A DNA stretch of 33,907 bases from Cellulomonas sp. IC4_254 (GCF_011603975.1 NZ_JAANNB010000016.1:1-33907), one strand, 5' to 3'; counted from the stretch's first letter, positions 7,694-15,871 are shown. Translations and numbers: made by a program. The notes: generated from the sequence alone by a model not told the origin.

Positions 7694-8788
7694 TCAGGGC
7701 CGGCGGCGCAGCTCGACCGCCCGGCGCAGCCCCCAGAGGTAGTCGTCCGGCCGCTCCCAGGCCGCGAAGTGCCCTCCGTGGGCGTGCTCCTGCCAGTCCG
7801 CGACGCGGAAGAACCGCTCGGCGAAGCGGCGCGGGGCGTTGACGAGGTCGTGCGCGAAGACCGTGAACACCGTGGGCGCCTCGATCCGCGGCCAGTCCTT
7901 CGCGCCACCCGCGGCGTACGGGGCGAACGAGGTCCCGATCGATCCGGTGAACCAGTACGCGCTCACCCACGTGAGCGCCTCGTCCGGGGTGAACGCGCGG
8001 GAGAGGTCGCCGTCGGAGTCGGTCCAGGCCACGAGCTTCTCGACGATCCACGCCGCGAGGCCCGCGGGCGAGTCGCCGAGCGCCGCCGCGAGCGTGCCGG
8101 GCCGGGTCGACTGCTCGTGCATGTAGCCGCCCTGCTCGGCCTGCCAGCGGTGGCCGTGGGCCACGTAGGCCCGCTCCTCGTCGTCCAGGTCGTCGGGGAG
8201 CCCGGCCAGGAAGTGGTACTGCGAGACGTCCGTGAGGTGCAGTGCCGTGACCATCGCGGGGTGGCGGGCGGCGAGCGCCTCGGCGACGTCGCAGCCCACG
8301 TCGCCCGCGGAGACCACGACGTGCCCGAACCCGGCCTCCCGCACCGCGGCGGCGACGGCGTCGGCCATCGCCACGGCGGACAGCCCGCCGCCGGGGACGG
8401 GCGCGGCGAACGGGAAGCCGGGGAGCGCCGGGGCCACCACCGTCAGGTCCTCCAGCGCGGGCAGCACGCGCTCGAACCGCAGCACCGAGTCGGGCCAGCC
8501 GTGCAGCAGGACCACGACCGGCGCGTCCGCGGCCGCCCGGCGGACGATCGCGCGGACCGGGACCGCCGCCTCCTCGGTCTCGACCCACGGGTGGGCGGCG
8601 ATCCGGTCCTCGTGCGCGCGCCAGTCGAACCCCTCGCGCCAGTGCGCGAGGAGGCCGGCCAGCAGGTCGGGGTCGACCCCGAGCGGCCGGCCCAGCGTCG
8701 GGACCGGGACCGTGCGGGTCCTGGACAGGCGGTCGGCCAGGTCGTCCAGCGCGTCCGGGGTGACCCGGGCGAAGGTGTGCTCGCGCAT
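7694..8788 (-). CDS. Epoxide hydrolase family alpha/beta-fold protein
   Basis: A 364-residue protein with the N-terminal cap typical of microsomal-type epoxide hydrolases (DLADRLSRTR, then HWREGFDWRAHEDRI), followed by an alpha/beta-hydrolase core. The oxyanion motif HGWPDS is at 96-101. The likely nucleophile is Asp at about 163 in SAGDVGCD, where relatives usually have GGDWG. The catalytic His is in HGGHFAAWERPD near the C-terminus. The expected role is hydrolysis of epoxides to diols in the cytoplasm; the substrate is not predictable. Start ATG at 8788 has GAGGGG 6-8 bases upstream. It is divergent from the CYTH-CHAD gene and has a 65-base gap to the regulator downstream. The AGDVG variant may shift specificity. 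Confidence 0.88.
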   Translation of the reverse strand: MREHTFARVTPDALDDLADRLSRTRTVPVPTLGRPLGVDPDLLAGLLAHWREGFDWRAHEDRIAAHPWVETEEAAVPVRAIVRRAAADAPVVVLLHGWPDSVLRFERVLPALEDLTVVAPALPGFPFAAPVPGGGLSAVAMADAVAAAVREAGFGHVVVSAGDVGCDVAEALAARHPAMVTALHLTDVSQYHFLAGLPDDLDDEERAYVAHGHRWQAEQGGYMHEQSTRPGTLAAALGDSPAGLAAWIVEKLVAWTDSDGDLSRAFTPDEALTWVSAYWFTGSIGTSFAPYAAGGAKDWPRIEAPTVFTVFAHDLVNAPRRFAERFFRVADWQEHAHGGHFAAWERPDDYLWGLRRAVELRRRP

Positions 8789-8933
8789 GTGCGTCCCCTC
8801 GTCGGTCGCGGTGCCGTGCGTCGTGCGGTCGGGACCAACCTGGCACCCGGGTCTGACACACGGCCCACCCGCCCGGCACCGGCGCGGTGCCGAGCGGTCG
8901 CCCGCGCGAGCGCCCCGCGATACAACGGACGGC

Positions 8934-10511
8934 ATGGCCGACGTGCACCGCGAGATCGAGCGCAAGTACGCCGCCGACGCGGACGTCGAGCTGCCGGCGC
9001 TGACCGAGCTCCTGCCGGGGGCGGCCGGGCTGCCGGACGGCGGGACGCCCGTGGCGACCGGCGAGGACGCGGCCGAGCTGGACGCGACCTACTTCGACAC
9101 CGCTGACCTGCGGCTGGCCGCGGCCGGGCTGACCCTGCGCCGGCGCACCGGCGGGCCGGACGCGGGCTGGCACCTCAAGGTCCCGGCCGGCCCGGACGAG
9201 CGCTCGGAGGTCCGGCTGCCGCCCGGCCGGGCGGCCCGCACGGTGCCGGCGACGCTGCGGGCCCTGGTGCACGCCGCCACGCTGGGCGCGACGCTGCGGC
9301 CGGTCGCCGAGGTGCGGACGTCCCGCACGGTGCACCGGGCCGCCGACGCCACGGGGCGGGTGCTGCTGGAGCTGGTCGACGACCGGGTCACCGCCCGGCG
9401 GATCCGGCCCTCCGGGTCGACCGGCGACGTGGTCGGCGCCGCCGAGGAGTGGCGCGAGGTCGAGGTCGAGCTGGTCGACGGTCCCGCCGACCTGCTGGAC
9501 GCGGTGGAGGAGCGGCTGGGCGCGCTCGGCGTCCGGCCGGCGGGGCAGCGCTCCAAGCTGGAGCGGGTGCTGGGCCCGGCGGACGAGCGCGCCCCCGTCC
9601 CCCGGCGGTTGACGGCGACGTCGCCCGCCGGGGAGGTCGTGGTGGGGTACCTGTCCGACCAGCTCGACCGGCTGCGCGAGCAGGACCTGCGGGTCCGGCT
9701 GGGTGCCCCCGACGCGGTGCACCAGATGCGGGTCGCGGCGCGGCGGGTGCGCAACGCCCTGCGGACGTTCCGCCGGCTGTTCGAGCCGGGCGTCGTGCGG
9801 CCGCTACGGGACGAGCTCGGCTGGCTGGCGGACGTCCTCGGCCGGGCGCGGGACGCGGAGGTGCTGCGCGAGCGGGTGCGGTCCGCGGTCGAGGGGCCGG
9901 GTGCGGAGGAGGCCGTCGGGACGGGGACGCACGGCGCGGCGGTGGCCGCCGACGCGGAGCTCGGGCGGGCGGCGCAGGACGCGATCGACGCGCTGCTGCG
10001 CGAGCTCGACGGCGACCGCTACCGGCGCCTGCTGCGCGACCTGGCGTCGTTCGTCGCCGAGCCGCGGTTCTCCGAGGAGGGCCGGCGCCGCGCGCGCCGG
10101 GTGCTGCCCGCGCAGGTCGCCCGTCGGGACCGCAAGGTGCGGCGCCGGCTGCGCCGCGCGCGCCGGGTCCCCGAGGGCCGGCGCCGGGACGACGCGCTGC
10201 ACGACGCGCGGAAGGCCGCGAAGGCCGCCCGGTACGCGGGGGAGTCCGTCGCCGGCGTGCTCGGGAAGGACGCCGCCCGGTACGCGCGCCGGATGGAGGA
10301 CCTCCAGGAGGTCCTCGGGGAGCACCACGACTCCGTGGTCGTGCGCGCGCGGCTCCGCGACCTCGCCCGGCACGCGCCGAGCACCGAGGTGGCGTTCCTG
10401 TACGGCCGGCTGCACGCGCTGGAGGAGGCGCGCGGCCGGGACACGGCGCAGGCGGCCCGCGCCGTGTCCTCCGCGGCGACGGCGACGAAGCTCCGCCGCT
10501 GGCTCGGCTAG
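8934..10511 (+). CDS. CYTH-CHAD domain protein
   Basis: A 525-residue protein with an N-terminal CYTH (triphosphate tunnel metalloenzyme) domain. It has the hallmark E-x-E-x-K as EIERKY at residues 6-11, and the metal/phosphate strands YFDTADLRL, LTLRRRTGG and WHLKVP. From about residue 225 a helical CHAD domain begins with conserved histidine and basic residues (VHQMRVAARRVRNALRTF) and a second half near LHDARKAAKAARYAGE. CYTH domains hydrolyse or bind triphosphates or polyphosphate, and CHAD domains bind polyphosphate, so a role at polyphosphate granules is likely. Start ATG at 8934 is chosen because the CYTH motif follows immediately. There is no clear ribosome site, but TACAAC lies 8 bases upstream, which would suit a leaderless transcript. 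Confidence 0.92.
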   Translation: MADVHREIERKYAADADVELPALTELLPGAAGLPDGGTPVATGEDAAELDATYFDTADLRLAAAGLTLRRRTGGPDAGWHLKVPAGPDERSEVRLPPGRAARTVPATLRALVHAATLGATLRPVAEVRTSRTVHRAADATGRVLLELVDDRVTARRIRPSGSTGDVVGAAEEWREVEVELVDGPADLLDAVEERLGALGVRPAGQRSKLERVLGPADERAPVPRRLTATSPAGEVVVGYLSDQLDRLREQDLRVRLGAPDAVHQMRVAARRVRNALRTFRRLFEPGVVRPLRDELGWLADVLGRARDAEVLRERVRSAVEGPGAEEAVGTGTHGAAVAADAELGRAAQDAIDALLRELDGDRYRRLLRDLASFVAEPRFSEEGRRRARRVLPAQVARRDRKVRRRLRRARRVPEGRRRDDALHDARKAAKAARYAGESVAGVLGKDAARYARRMEDLQEVLGEHHDSVVVRARLRDLARHAPSTEVAFLYGRLHALEEARGRDTAQAARAVSSAATATKLRRWLG

Positions 10512-10522
10512 CGACGCCGCCG

Positions 10523-10577
10523 CGCCGAGGTCGCGGCTCCGCCGACGCCGGGGCGCCGGCAGCGCGCGACCTCGGCG
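10523..10577. terminator. Bidirectional palindrome between converging genes (REP-like)
   Basis: CGCCGAGGTCGCG at 10523-10535 pairs exactly with 10565-10577. It fills the 84-base gap between the stops of the CYTH-CHAD gene and the chemoreceptor gene and can terminate both. Its left arm and inner sequence (10527-10544) closely match the palindrome at 3333-3351, differing by one missing G. Confidence 0.6.
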
Positions 10578-10595
10578 GCCCCGGCTGCGCGCGCC

Positions 10596-12230
10596 TCAGA
10601 CCCGGAAGCCGCCCACCAGGCGCTGCAGGTCGGTCGACATCTCCGCCAGGGACGTCACCGCCCGCCGGGACTCCGCGGCTCCCTGGGTCGTGAGGTCCGC
10701 GGCGCCCGCGACCCCGGCGATGTTGCTCGCGATCTCACCGGAGCCGGTGGCCGCCTCGGCCACGCTCCGGTTCATCTCCGCGGTGGTCGCGGTCTGCTCC
10801 TCGACGGCGCTCGAGATCGACAGCTGGAAGTCGTTGATCTGCGCGATGATCCCGGCGACGTCGTCGATCGCGGTGACCGCGCCGGCCGTGTCCGCCTGGA
10901 TCGACTCGACGCGGCGCGCGATGTCCTCGGTCGCCCGGGCGGTCTCCTGCGCGAGCTCCTTGACCTCGCCCGCGACGACCGCGAACCCCTTGCCGGCCTC
11001 GCCCGCGCGCGCCGCCTCGATCGTCGCGTTGAGCGCGAGCAGGTTCGTCTGCTCCGCGATCGAGGTGATGAGCTTCACGACGTTGCCGATCTCCTTGCTC
11101 GACTCGCCCAGGCGGTCCATCGTGGCGGTCGTGGTGCCCACGGCGGAGACGCCCTTGCCGGCGACCTCGACCGCCCGCGACGCGCTCCGGGCGATCTCCT
11201 GGATGGAGGCGCCCATCTGCTCCGACCCCGCGGCGACGGTCTGGACGTTGCGCGACACCTGCTCCGCCGCGGCGGAGACCACGCCGGCCTGCGCCGCGGT
11301 CTCCTCGGCGGAGGCGGCGATCTGCCCGCTGCTCGCGGACATCTGCTCGGCGGCCGACGCCAGCGCCGTCGACGACCGGTCGATGGTGCCGATGACGCCG
11401 CGCAGCGTGCCGACGGCCGAGTCAAGGGCCGTGCCCATCCGGCCGACCTCGTCCCGGCTCGTGAGCCCGGCGGTCACGGTGAGGTCGCCCTGCTCGAGGG
11501 CCGCGGCGACGACCTGGACCCGCTGCAGCCCGCGCACGATCGACCGCGCCACCAGGGCGGCGAGCGCGAGGGCCAGCGCGGTCCCGACGACCAGCAGCCC
11601 GATGACCGTCGTGCGGCTGACGCGGTAGTCCGCGGCCGCCCGCTCGACGGCCGCGGCGGCGGCGGACTCCTCGCGCTCGACGAGCGCCGTCGCGCTCGCG
11701 GACATCGCGTCGATGATCGGCTGCGCGACGGCGTCGCGGACCTCGGCGAACCCGGCCGTGTCCCCGGCGCGGCTGGCGACGAGCAGCTGGTCGTCGCGCA
11801 CCCGCAGGTAGTCGGCGAGCGCGGCCTCGAAGGCGCCGAGCGCCGCCCGCGACTCGTCGTCGAGCGGCAGCGCGGCGTACGCGGCGATCGCGTCGTGGAG
11901 CTCGGCCTCGCTCGCCGCGATCTTGTCCTCGAACCGCGCCAGCACGGTGTCGTCGGTGGACAGCGCGTGGTTGGTGACGTCGAGCCGCATCTGGACCATG
12001 GCCCGGCGCAGGGTCGCGGCCTGCTGCAGCCCGACGACGTTCTCGGCGTACATCGCGGTGGTCGCGGCGTTCGTGGACCCGAGCGCGACGATGCCGACGA
12101 CGCCCACCAGGGCGCCCACGGCGGCGGCGAGCAGGACGGCGGCCAGGATCCGGGCGCGGACGCCGCGATCGGCGAGCCAGGACAGGACGGACGGGCGACG
12201 GGCGCCCGCGGTGACGGTGGTGGTGGTCAC
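10596..12230 (-). CDS. Methyl-accepting chemotaxis protein
   Basis: A 544-residue transmembrane chemoreceptor. A membrane segment at about 28-50 is followed by a periplasmic-side four-helix-bundle sensor (about 52-185). A second membrane segment (about 190-212), a HAMP linker and a cytoplasmic signalling domain follow. The signalling hairpin tip is canonical: [20 protein letters not shown] then [19 protein letters not shown], where it contacts CheA/CheW. There is no C-terminal CheR-tethering pentapeptide. Start GTG at 12230 follows a strong AGGAGGA ribosome site. No che or flagellar genes are in the window, so this is an orphan receptor. A DosR-like palindrome lies 81 bases upstream, which suggests control by redox or hypoxia. 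The ligand is unknown. Confidence 0.95.
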   Translation of the reverse strand: MTTTTVTAGARRPSVLSWLADRGVRARILAAVLLAAAVGALVGVVGIVALGSTNAATTAMYAENVVGLQQAATLRRAMVQMRLDVTNHALSTDDTVLARFEDKIAASEAELHDAIAAYAALPLDDESRAALGAFEAALADYLRVRDDQLLVASRAGDTAGFAEVRDAVAQPIIDAMSASATALVEREESAAAAAVERAAADYRVSRTTVIGLLVVGTALALALAALVARSIVRGLQRVQVVAAALEQGDLTVTAGLTSRDEVGRMGTALDSAVGTLRGVIGTIDRSSTALASAAEQMSASSGQIAASAEETAAQAGVVSAAAEQVSRNVQTVAAGSEQMGASIQEIARSASRAVEVAGKGVSAVGTTTATMDRLGESSKEIGNVVKLITSIAEQTNLLALNATIEAARAGEAGKGFAVVAGEVKELAQETARATEDIARRVESIQADTAGAVTAIDDVAGIIAQINDFQLSISSAVEEQTATTAEMNRSVAEAATGSGEIASNIAGVAGAADLTTQGAAESRRAVTSLAEMSTDLQRLVGGFRV

Positions 12231-12310
12231 GGGATCTTCCTCCGGCGTGCACGCGGGGCACCCCCTGCACCCCGGCGCCCGACCCATCGGCAGGGCGACG
12301 CCGTCGCTCT

Positions 12311-12324
12311 GGGACTTTGGTCCC
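12311..12324. promoter_or_regulatory. DosR/DevR-type operator palindrome
   Basis: GGGACTTTGGTCCC is a GGGAC/GTCCC inverted repeat around TTTG. It matches the mycobacterial DosR core GGGACTWWAGTCCC at all but one position. It lies in the 174-base gap between the divergent chemoreceptor (start 12230) and LigD-like (start 12405) genes and could serve either. The regulator gene is not in the window. Confidence 0.5.
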
Positions 12325-12404
12325 GAGGTGGCTGAGCGCGCGCGCGACGCCGGTCTCGGCCACGCTGGGTCCCGGGCGTCCGAGCCGGGGAAGGGGTGGT
12401 CAGC

Positions 12405-14057
12405 GTGCCGGAGCGGCGGCGCCGTGCGACGTCGGCGGGGAAGGACCAGGCCGGGGCGCGCGGGCTGGAGACCTACCGGTCGATGCGCGACTTCGACCGG
12501 ACCGCGGAGCCCGCGGGTGCCGCGACCCCCGCCCCGACCGAGCCGGGCGCGCCCCGGCGGTTCGTGGTCCAGCGGCACCGTGCCCGGCGGCTGCACTACG
12601 ACGTGCGGTTCGAGGTCGACGGGGTGCTGGTGTCCTGGGCGGTGCCGCGCGGCCCGACGCTGGACCCGGACGCGCGGCGGATGGCCGTGCACGTGGAGGA
12701 CCACCCGCTGGAGTACGAGGACTTCGAGGGCGTCATCCCGGCCGGCGAGTACGGCGGCGGCGACGTGATCGTCTGGGACCGCGGCACCTGGGAGCCGCAC
12801 GGCACGGACGACCCGGCGTCGACCATCGCCGCGGGGGAGCTGCACGCCGACGTGCACGGCGAGAAGCTGCGCGGGCGGCTGGTCCTGGTGCGCCGGGGCG
12901 AGCCCGGCGCGGACGGCAAGGAGCAGTGGATCCTCGTGCACAAGCACGACGAGCACGCGGTGCGGGGCTGGGACGCCGAGGACCACCCGCGCTCGGTGCT
13001 CAGCGGCCGGACCAACGACGAGGTCAAGGCGGACCCCGACCGGCTGTGGCGCTCCGACCTTCCCGCGGCGGAGGCGTCCGTGGACCTGCGCGCGCCGGCG
13101 GCCGACCCGCCCAACGACGACGAGCTCGCCGCGCTCGACGACCTCGGCCCGAACGGCGGGACCTGGGACGTGCACGGCCGCACGCTCAAGGTGACGAACC
13201 TCGACAAGGTGCTCTTCCCGGCCCGCGACGGCGAGGAGCCGGTGACCAAGCGCCAGCTGCTCCGGTACGCCGCCCGCATCGCCCCGGTCGTGCTGCCGTA
13301 CCTGCGCGGTCGCGCGCTCAACATGCACCGGTTCCCGCAGGGCGCCGGGACCGCCGGGTTCTGGCACAAGGAGCTCCCGTCGCACGCGCCCGACTGGCTG
13401 CCGCGCTGGGACAACCCCGAGGCGGACGACGACGACACCCGCACCTACCTGGTCGTCGACGAGCCCGCGGCGCTGATCTGGGCGGCGAACTTCGGGGCGC
13501 TGGAGTGGCACGCCTGGACCTCGCGCACGGACGCGCCGCGGCGTCCCACCTACGCGCTGGTCGACCTCGACCCCGGCCCGTCGACCGCGTGGGAGGACGT
13601 GCTGCTGCTCGCCCGGCTGCACCGGGACGCGTTCGAGCACCTGGGCGTGCGCGCGGTCCCGAAGGTCACCGGGCAGCGCGGCATCCAGATCTGGGTCCCG
13701 ATCGCGACCGGCCCGTCGTTCGACGACACCCGCGCGTGGGTCGAGCGGGTGTCCCGCACCGTCGGCGCCGTGGTCCCGGACCTGGTCAGCTGGAAGTGGG
13801 AGGTCAAGGCCCGCGGCGGGCAGGCGCGCCTCGACTACACGCAGAACGCGATCAACAAGACCCTCGTGGCGCCGTACAGCCCGCGGGCCCGCGCCGGGGC
13901 GCCGGTGTCCGCGCCGATCACCTGGGACGAGCTCGACGAGCCCTGGCTGCGGCCCGACGCGTTCACGATCCGCACGGTGCTGGACCGCGTGGCGGAGCGG
14001 GGCGACCCGTTCCGCGCGCTGCTCGGGGAGGGGCAGGTGCTGCCGCGGCTGGCGTAG
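12405..14057 (+). CDS. ligD: LigD-like 3'-phosphoesterase/polymerase (no ligase domain)
   Basis: A roughly 550-residue non-homologous end-joining enzyme. The N-terminal half is a LigD 3'-phosphoesterase domain ([32 protein letters not shown] and WILVHKHD supply the metal-binding His, Asp and Glu), which cleans 3' ends. The C-terminal half is an archaeo-eukaryotic primase-type polymerase with the catalytic VDLDPGP and the conserved [14 protein letters not shown], which fills gaps with ribo- or deoxynucleotides. The KxDG ligase domain is absent; a separate ATP-dependent ligase lies at 17549-19129. Start GTG at 12405 is preferred because GGGGAAGGG sits 6-8 bases upstream; an in-frame GTG at 12396 overlaps that site. 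No Ku gene is in the window. It stops 3 bases before a convergent gene with no terminator between. Confidence 0.92.
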   Translation: MPERRRRATSAGKDQAGARGLETYRSMRDFDRTAEPAGAATPAPTEPGAPRRFVVQRHRARRLHYDVRFEVDGVLVSWAVPRGPTLDPDARRMAVHVEDHPLEYEDFEGVIPAGEYGGGDVIVWDRGTWEPHGTDDPASTIAAGELHADVHGEKLRGRLVLVRRGEPGADGKEQWILVHKHDEHAVRGWDAEDHPRSVLSGRTNDEVKADPDRLWRSDLPAAEASVDLRAPAADPPNDDELAALDDLGPNGGTWDVHGRTLKVTNLDKVLFPARDGEEPVTKRQLLRYAARIAPVVLPYLRGRALNMHRFPQGAGTAGFWHKELPSHAPDWLPRWDNPEADDDDTRTYLVVDEPAALIWAANFGALEWHAWTSRTDAPRRPTYALVDLDPGPSTAWEDVLLLARLHRDAFEHLGVRAVPKVTGQRGIQIWVPIATGPSFDDTRAWVERVSRTVGAVVPDLVSWKWEVKARGGQARLDYTQNAINKTLVAPYSPRARAGAPVSAPITWDELDEPWLRPDAFTIRTVLDRVAERGDPFRALLGEGQVLPRLA

Positions 14058-14060
14058 CGG

Positions 14061-14693
14061 TCACCGGGCCGTCGAGGCCGGATCAGCGGCGCCCGGCGCC
14101 GGTCGCCGCCGTGCCCAGCGCTCGCGCGCTCGGCGGTCGCCACGGGACATCGGGTCCGCCCAGAGGAACGGGTTGAGCCGGTGCCGCTGCCAGCACAGCA
14201 CCGCGACGACCGCCGTGGTCCCGAACTGGGGCAGCAGCGCGGCGACCACCGACCACGCCTCGCCCCAGCCCGCCCACGCGGAGATCGTCGTGAGCACCAG
14301 CCCCGGCGCGAGCGCGTGCGTGGCGCTCAGGCCGGCGACCATCCACCTCGGCACGCCGCGGTGCGGTCGGCGGCCCCGGACGAGGAGGGCGACGTGGGCG
14401 GCAGACGCGCCCGCGACGACGAGGCCGGGGACGGTCAGCCAGAGAACCAGTACGGGGAGCCGATCGGCCGCCACGAGGTCCTCCCAGACGGTGCCTCCGC
14501 CGCGAGCAGCGACGACCACCGTCCAGAGCACGGCGTCCGGGCCCACGGGTGCGGCCGCCGCGGCCGTGGCGAGCTGCGCCGCAACCGCGGCCGCGCTCAG
14601 CAGGAGCCACGACCGGATCCGGTGCAGGACGGCCGCGCCGAGGTCGGCGTCGAACGGGGGCGGCACCGACGTGTCGTACGCGTGGCGGGCCAT
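14061..14693 (-). CDS. Hypothetical four-helix membrane protein
   Basis: A 210-residue protein with four predicted membrane segments: the LLLSAAAVAAQL region, the LPVLVLWLTVPGLVVAGA region, the GLSATHALAPGLVL region and the SVVAALLPQFGTTAVVAVL region. They are separated by a basic loop (RGRRPHRG) and followed by a very basic tail. I recognise no family. Start ATG at 14693 is chosen over an in-frame GTG at 14720; neither has a clear ribosome site. The gene is convergent with the LigD-like gene, with 3 bases between the stops. Coding is supported by the composition pattern and by membrane segments consistent only in this frame. Confidence 0.65.
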   Translation of the reverse strand: MARHAYDTSVPPPFDADLGAAVLHRIRSWLLLSAAAVAAQLATAAAAAPVGPDAVLWTVVVAARGGGTVWEDLVAADRLPVLVLWLTVPGLVVAGASAAHVALLVRGRRPHRGVPRWMVAGLSATHALAPGLVLTTISAWAGWGEAWSVVAALLPQFGTTAVVAVLCWQRHRLNPFLWADPMSRGDRRARERWARRRPAPGAADPASTAR

Positions 14694-14710
14694 GCCCAGG
14701 GCATCGGCAG

Positions 14711-14812
14711 GTGCGCACACCCGCTGAACCGTCCGGCGCCACCATCGAGCGTCGGGACCTCGGGCAGTGGGCCGCGGCGAACGGGATCGTCACGGCGCAC
14801 GCGGAGGGCTGA
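14711..14812 (+). CDS. Possible 33-residue ORF or gene remnant
   Basis: A short plus-strand frame from GTG 14711 ends 4 bases before the hairpin at 14817. Its end, IERRDLGQWAAANGIV, resembles the helix of small DNA-binding modules such as the Lsr2 C-terminus (I-R-x-W-A-x-x-N-G), but the AT-hook-like part that should follow is missing. Its start overlaps the alternative start of the divergent membrane gene. It may be a decayed fragment or chance; the support is weak. Confidence 0.18.
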   Translation: MRTPAEPSGATIERRDLGQWAAANGIVTAHAEG

Positions 14813-14816
14813 CGCG

Positions 14817-14846
14817 AGGCCGGGCGGCGTCGGCGCCGCCCGGCCT
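14817..14846. terminator. Perfect hairpin terminator
   Basis: AGGCCGGGCGGCG pairs perfectly with CGCCGCCCGGCCT around TCGG, giving 13 pairs. It lies 10 bases past the stop of the small minus-strand gene at 14857-15021 and just after the stop of the short plus-strand frame at 14812. Confidence 0.8.
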
Positions 14847-14856
14847 CCAGCGGGCG

Positions 14857-15021
14857 TCAGTGGCGGCGGCGCGCGGCGGTCAGCGCGGCGAGCGGGCGGC
14901 GGTGCCGCGGCCGGCGCTCGGGGGCGTCGCCCCGGGCGGACTGCGAGCGCCGGTGCTCGAGCCGGTGCTCGAGCTCGCGCTCGCGCTGGCGGTACACGAC
15001 GAGGAACAGGTCGGGGTGCAC
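14857..15021 (-). CDS. Small basic protein, 54 residues
   Basis: A 54-residue, strongly basic protein. The first nine residues are hydrophobic (VHPDLFLVVY), then comes an Arg/Glu/His-rich helix (RQRERELEHRLEHRR) and an Arg-rich tail. Three things support a real gene: an excellent AGGAGGA ribosome site 4-5 bases before GTG 15021, a perfect hairpin terminator just past the stop, and my recollection of similar short Arg/Glu-rich proteins in related actinobacteria. The upstream extension of the frame is Pro/Arg-rich and probably not translated. The function is unknown. A DosR-like palindrome lies about 200 bases upstream. No other gene is visible in the 250-base gap to 15273. Confidence 0.55.
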   Translation of the reverse strand: MHPDLFLVVYRQRERELEHRLEHRRSQSARGDAPERRPRHRRPLAALTAARRRH

Positions 15022-15224
15022 GGGGTCCTCCTGCACGGGTTCGGGTGGCGGGTCACGCCACCGGCCGGGTCGCCGCGAGGGAGCGGTCGCGTCCTCGCGG
15101 CCCGTGGACCGGGGGTGGTGGTCCACGCCTCCATCGTCCCCCGCACGCGCCCGGCGAGCCCGCTGACCTGGGGGTGGATCACCCGTCCGCGCGGCGCGAC
15201 GCCTCGGGGCGGCGGGGCGCGGAA

Positions 15225-15238
15225 GGGACCTCGGTCCC
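15225..15238. promoter_or_regulatory. GGGAC/GTCCC palindrome, possible weak DosR-type site
   Basis: GGGACCTCGGTCCC has the same GGGAC-N4-GTCCC arms as the site at 12311-12324, but its centre is CTCG rather than the A/T-rich DosR centre. It lies in the gap between the 102-residue gene and the small basic protein. It could be chance in GC-rich DNA. Confidence 0.25.
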
Positions 15239-15272
15239 GGTACGGCACAGGCGCCGCCCGTGCGCGGGCGCC

Positions 15273-15581
15273 TCAGGGGCGGGCGGCGTCCTCGACCGCG
15301 CGGAGGACGCCGATCGCGTGCTGGAGGGAGTGCCAGGCCGGTGCGGCGGCTCCCGCCTCGACGAGCGCGCGCACCTCGGCGAGGTCGTCGCTCACCTGGC
15401 CGACCGTGAGGTCGGCGTCCCGGGCGGGACGCCGCGACAGGTCGAACGCCCGGTCGACCGGAAGGTGCCAGTAGTGGTCGCGGGCGATCAGGAGCTCGGT
15501 CCCGTGCTCCGCCTCGAAGGCGTCGAGGGCGAGACCGAGCGCCGCTCGGAGATCCGAGAGGCGGAGGATGGCGTCCGACAT
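15273..15581 (-). CDS. Hypothetical protein, 102 residues
   Basis: A 102-residue, mostly helical, acidic protein (MSDAILRLSDLRAALGLAL, then HYWHLPVDRAFDL, ending HSLQHAIGVLRAVEDAARP). I recognise no family. Start ATG at 15581 has no strong ribosome site. The stop overlaps the edge of an imperfect hairpin at 15249-15273 that may terminate it. The gene lies 30 bases after the stop of the displaced ligase 3' end, on the same strand. Before the insertion at 15872 it was therefore probably the gene directly downstream of the ligase and perhaps co-transcribed with it. It now lacks that upstream promoter. Confidence 0.65.
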   Translation of the reverse strand: MSDAILRLSDLRAALGLALDAFEAEHGTELLIARDHYWHLPVDRAFDLSRRPARDADLTVGQVSDDLAEVRALVEAGAAAPAWHSLQHAIGVLRAVEDAARP

Positions 15582-15611
15582 GTCACGAGCGTCGCAGACT
15601 CGTGGAGGGTC

Positions 15612-15871
15612 TCAGTGTGCCAGCGCCCGCACCGTGTCGATCGTGTCCGCCGCCGCCGCGGTCTTGTCGTCGCGGTACCGGAGCACCCGCGCGAACCGCA
15701 GTGCCAGCCCGCCGGGGTACCGGGTCGACCGCTGCAGCCCGTCGAACGCGATTTCCACGACCTGCTCCGGCCGCAGCGTGACGTTCCAGCCGTCGTCGGC
15801 GACCTCCAGCTCCCGGAACCGCGCGGTCTGCCAGGCGAGCATCTCGTCCGTCATGTCCTTGAACGTCTTGC
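15612..15871 (-). pseudogene. Displaced native 3' end of the ATP-dependent DNA ligase gene
   Basis: About 85 residues from [20 protein letters not shown] to the stop match the C-terminus of the intact ligase at 17549-19129. By eye the two agree at roughly four of five residues, with identical runs such as [12 protein letters not shown] and [15 protein letters not shown]. The stretch covers the OB-fold end with ligase motif VI ([13 protein letters not shown]). The DNA is high-GC and host-like, whereas the ligase's present 3' end is not. Similarity stops abruptly at 15871/15872, inside the Gly codon before KTFK. It is thus the original ligase 3' end, cut off by the insertion. A short product from an internal ATG is conceivable but has no evident promoter. 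Confidence 0.85.
15858..15871. repeat. Left junction repeat (attachment-like)
   Basis: CTTGAACGTCTTGC, the last ligase-homologous bases on the left, aligns with 17792-17805 at 11 of 14 positions. It encodes Lys-Thr-Phe-Lys on the minus strand. It marks the left edge of the inserted segment. Confidence 0.5.

Noticed and set aside
7694-8788. Haloalkane dehalogenase or esterase instead of epoxide hydrolase
   Set aside because: The long N-terminal cap and the HGWPDS plus Asp-nucleophile arrangement fit the microsomal-type epoxide hydrolase group better than either alternative.
12231-12310. A possible riboswitch in the leader of the chemoreceptor gene (such leaders sometimes carry c-di-GMP sensors)
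   Set aside because: I could not find the conserved c-di-GMP-I core or tetraloop-receptor elements; only GC-rich short pairings are present.
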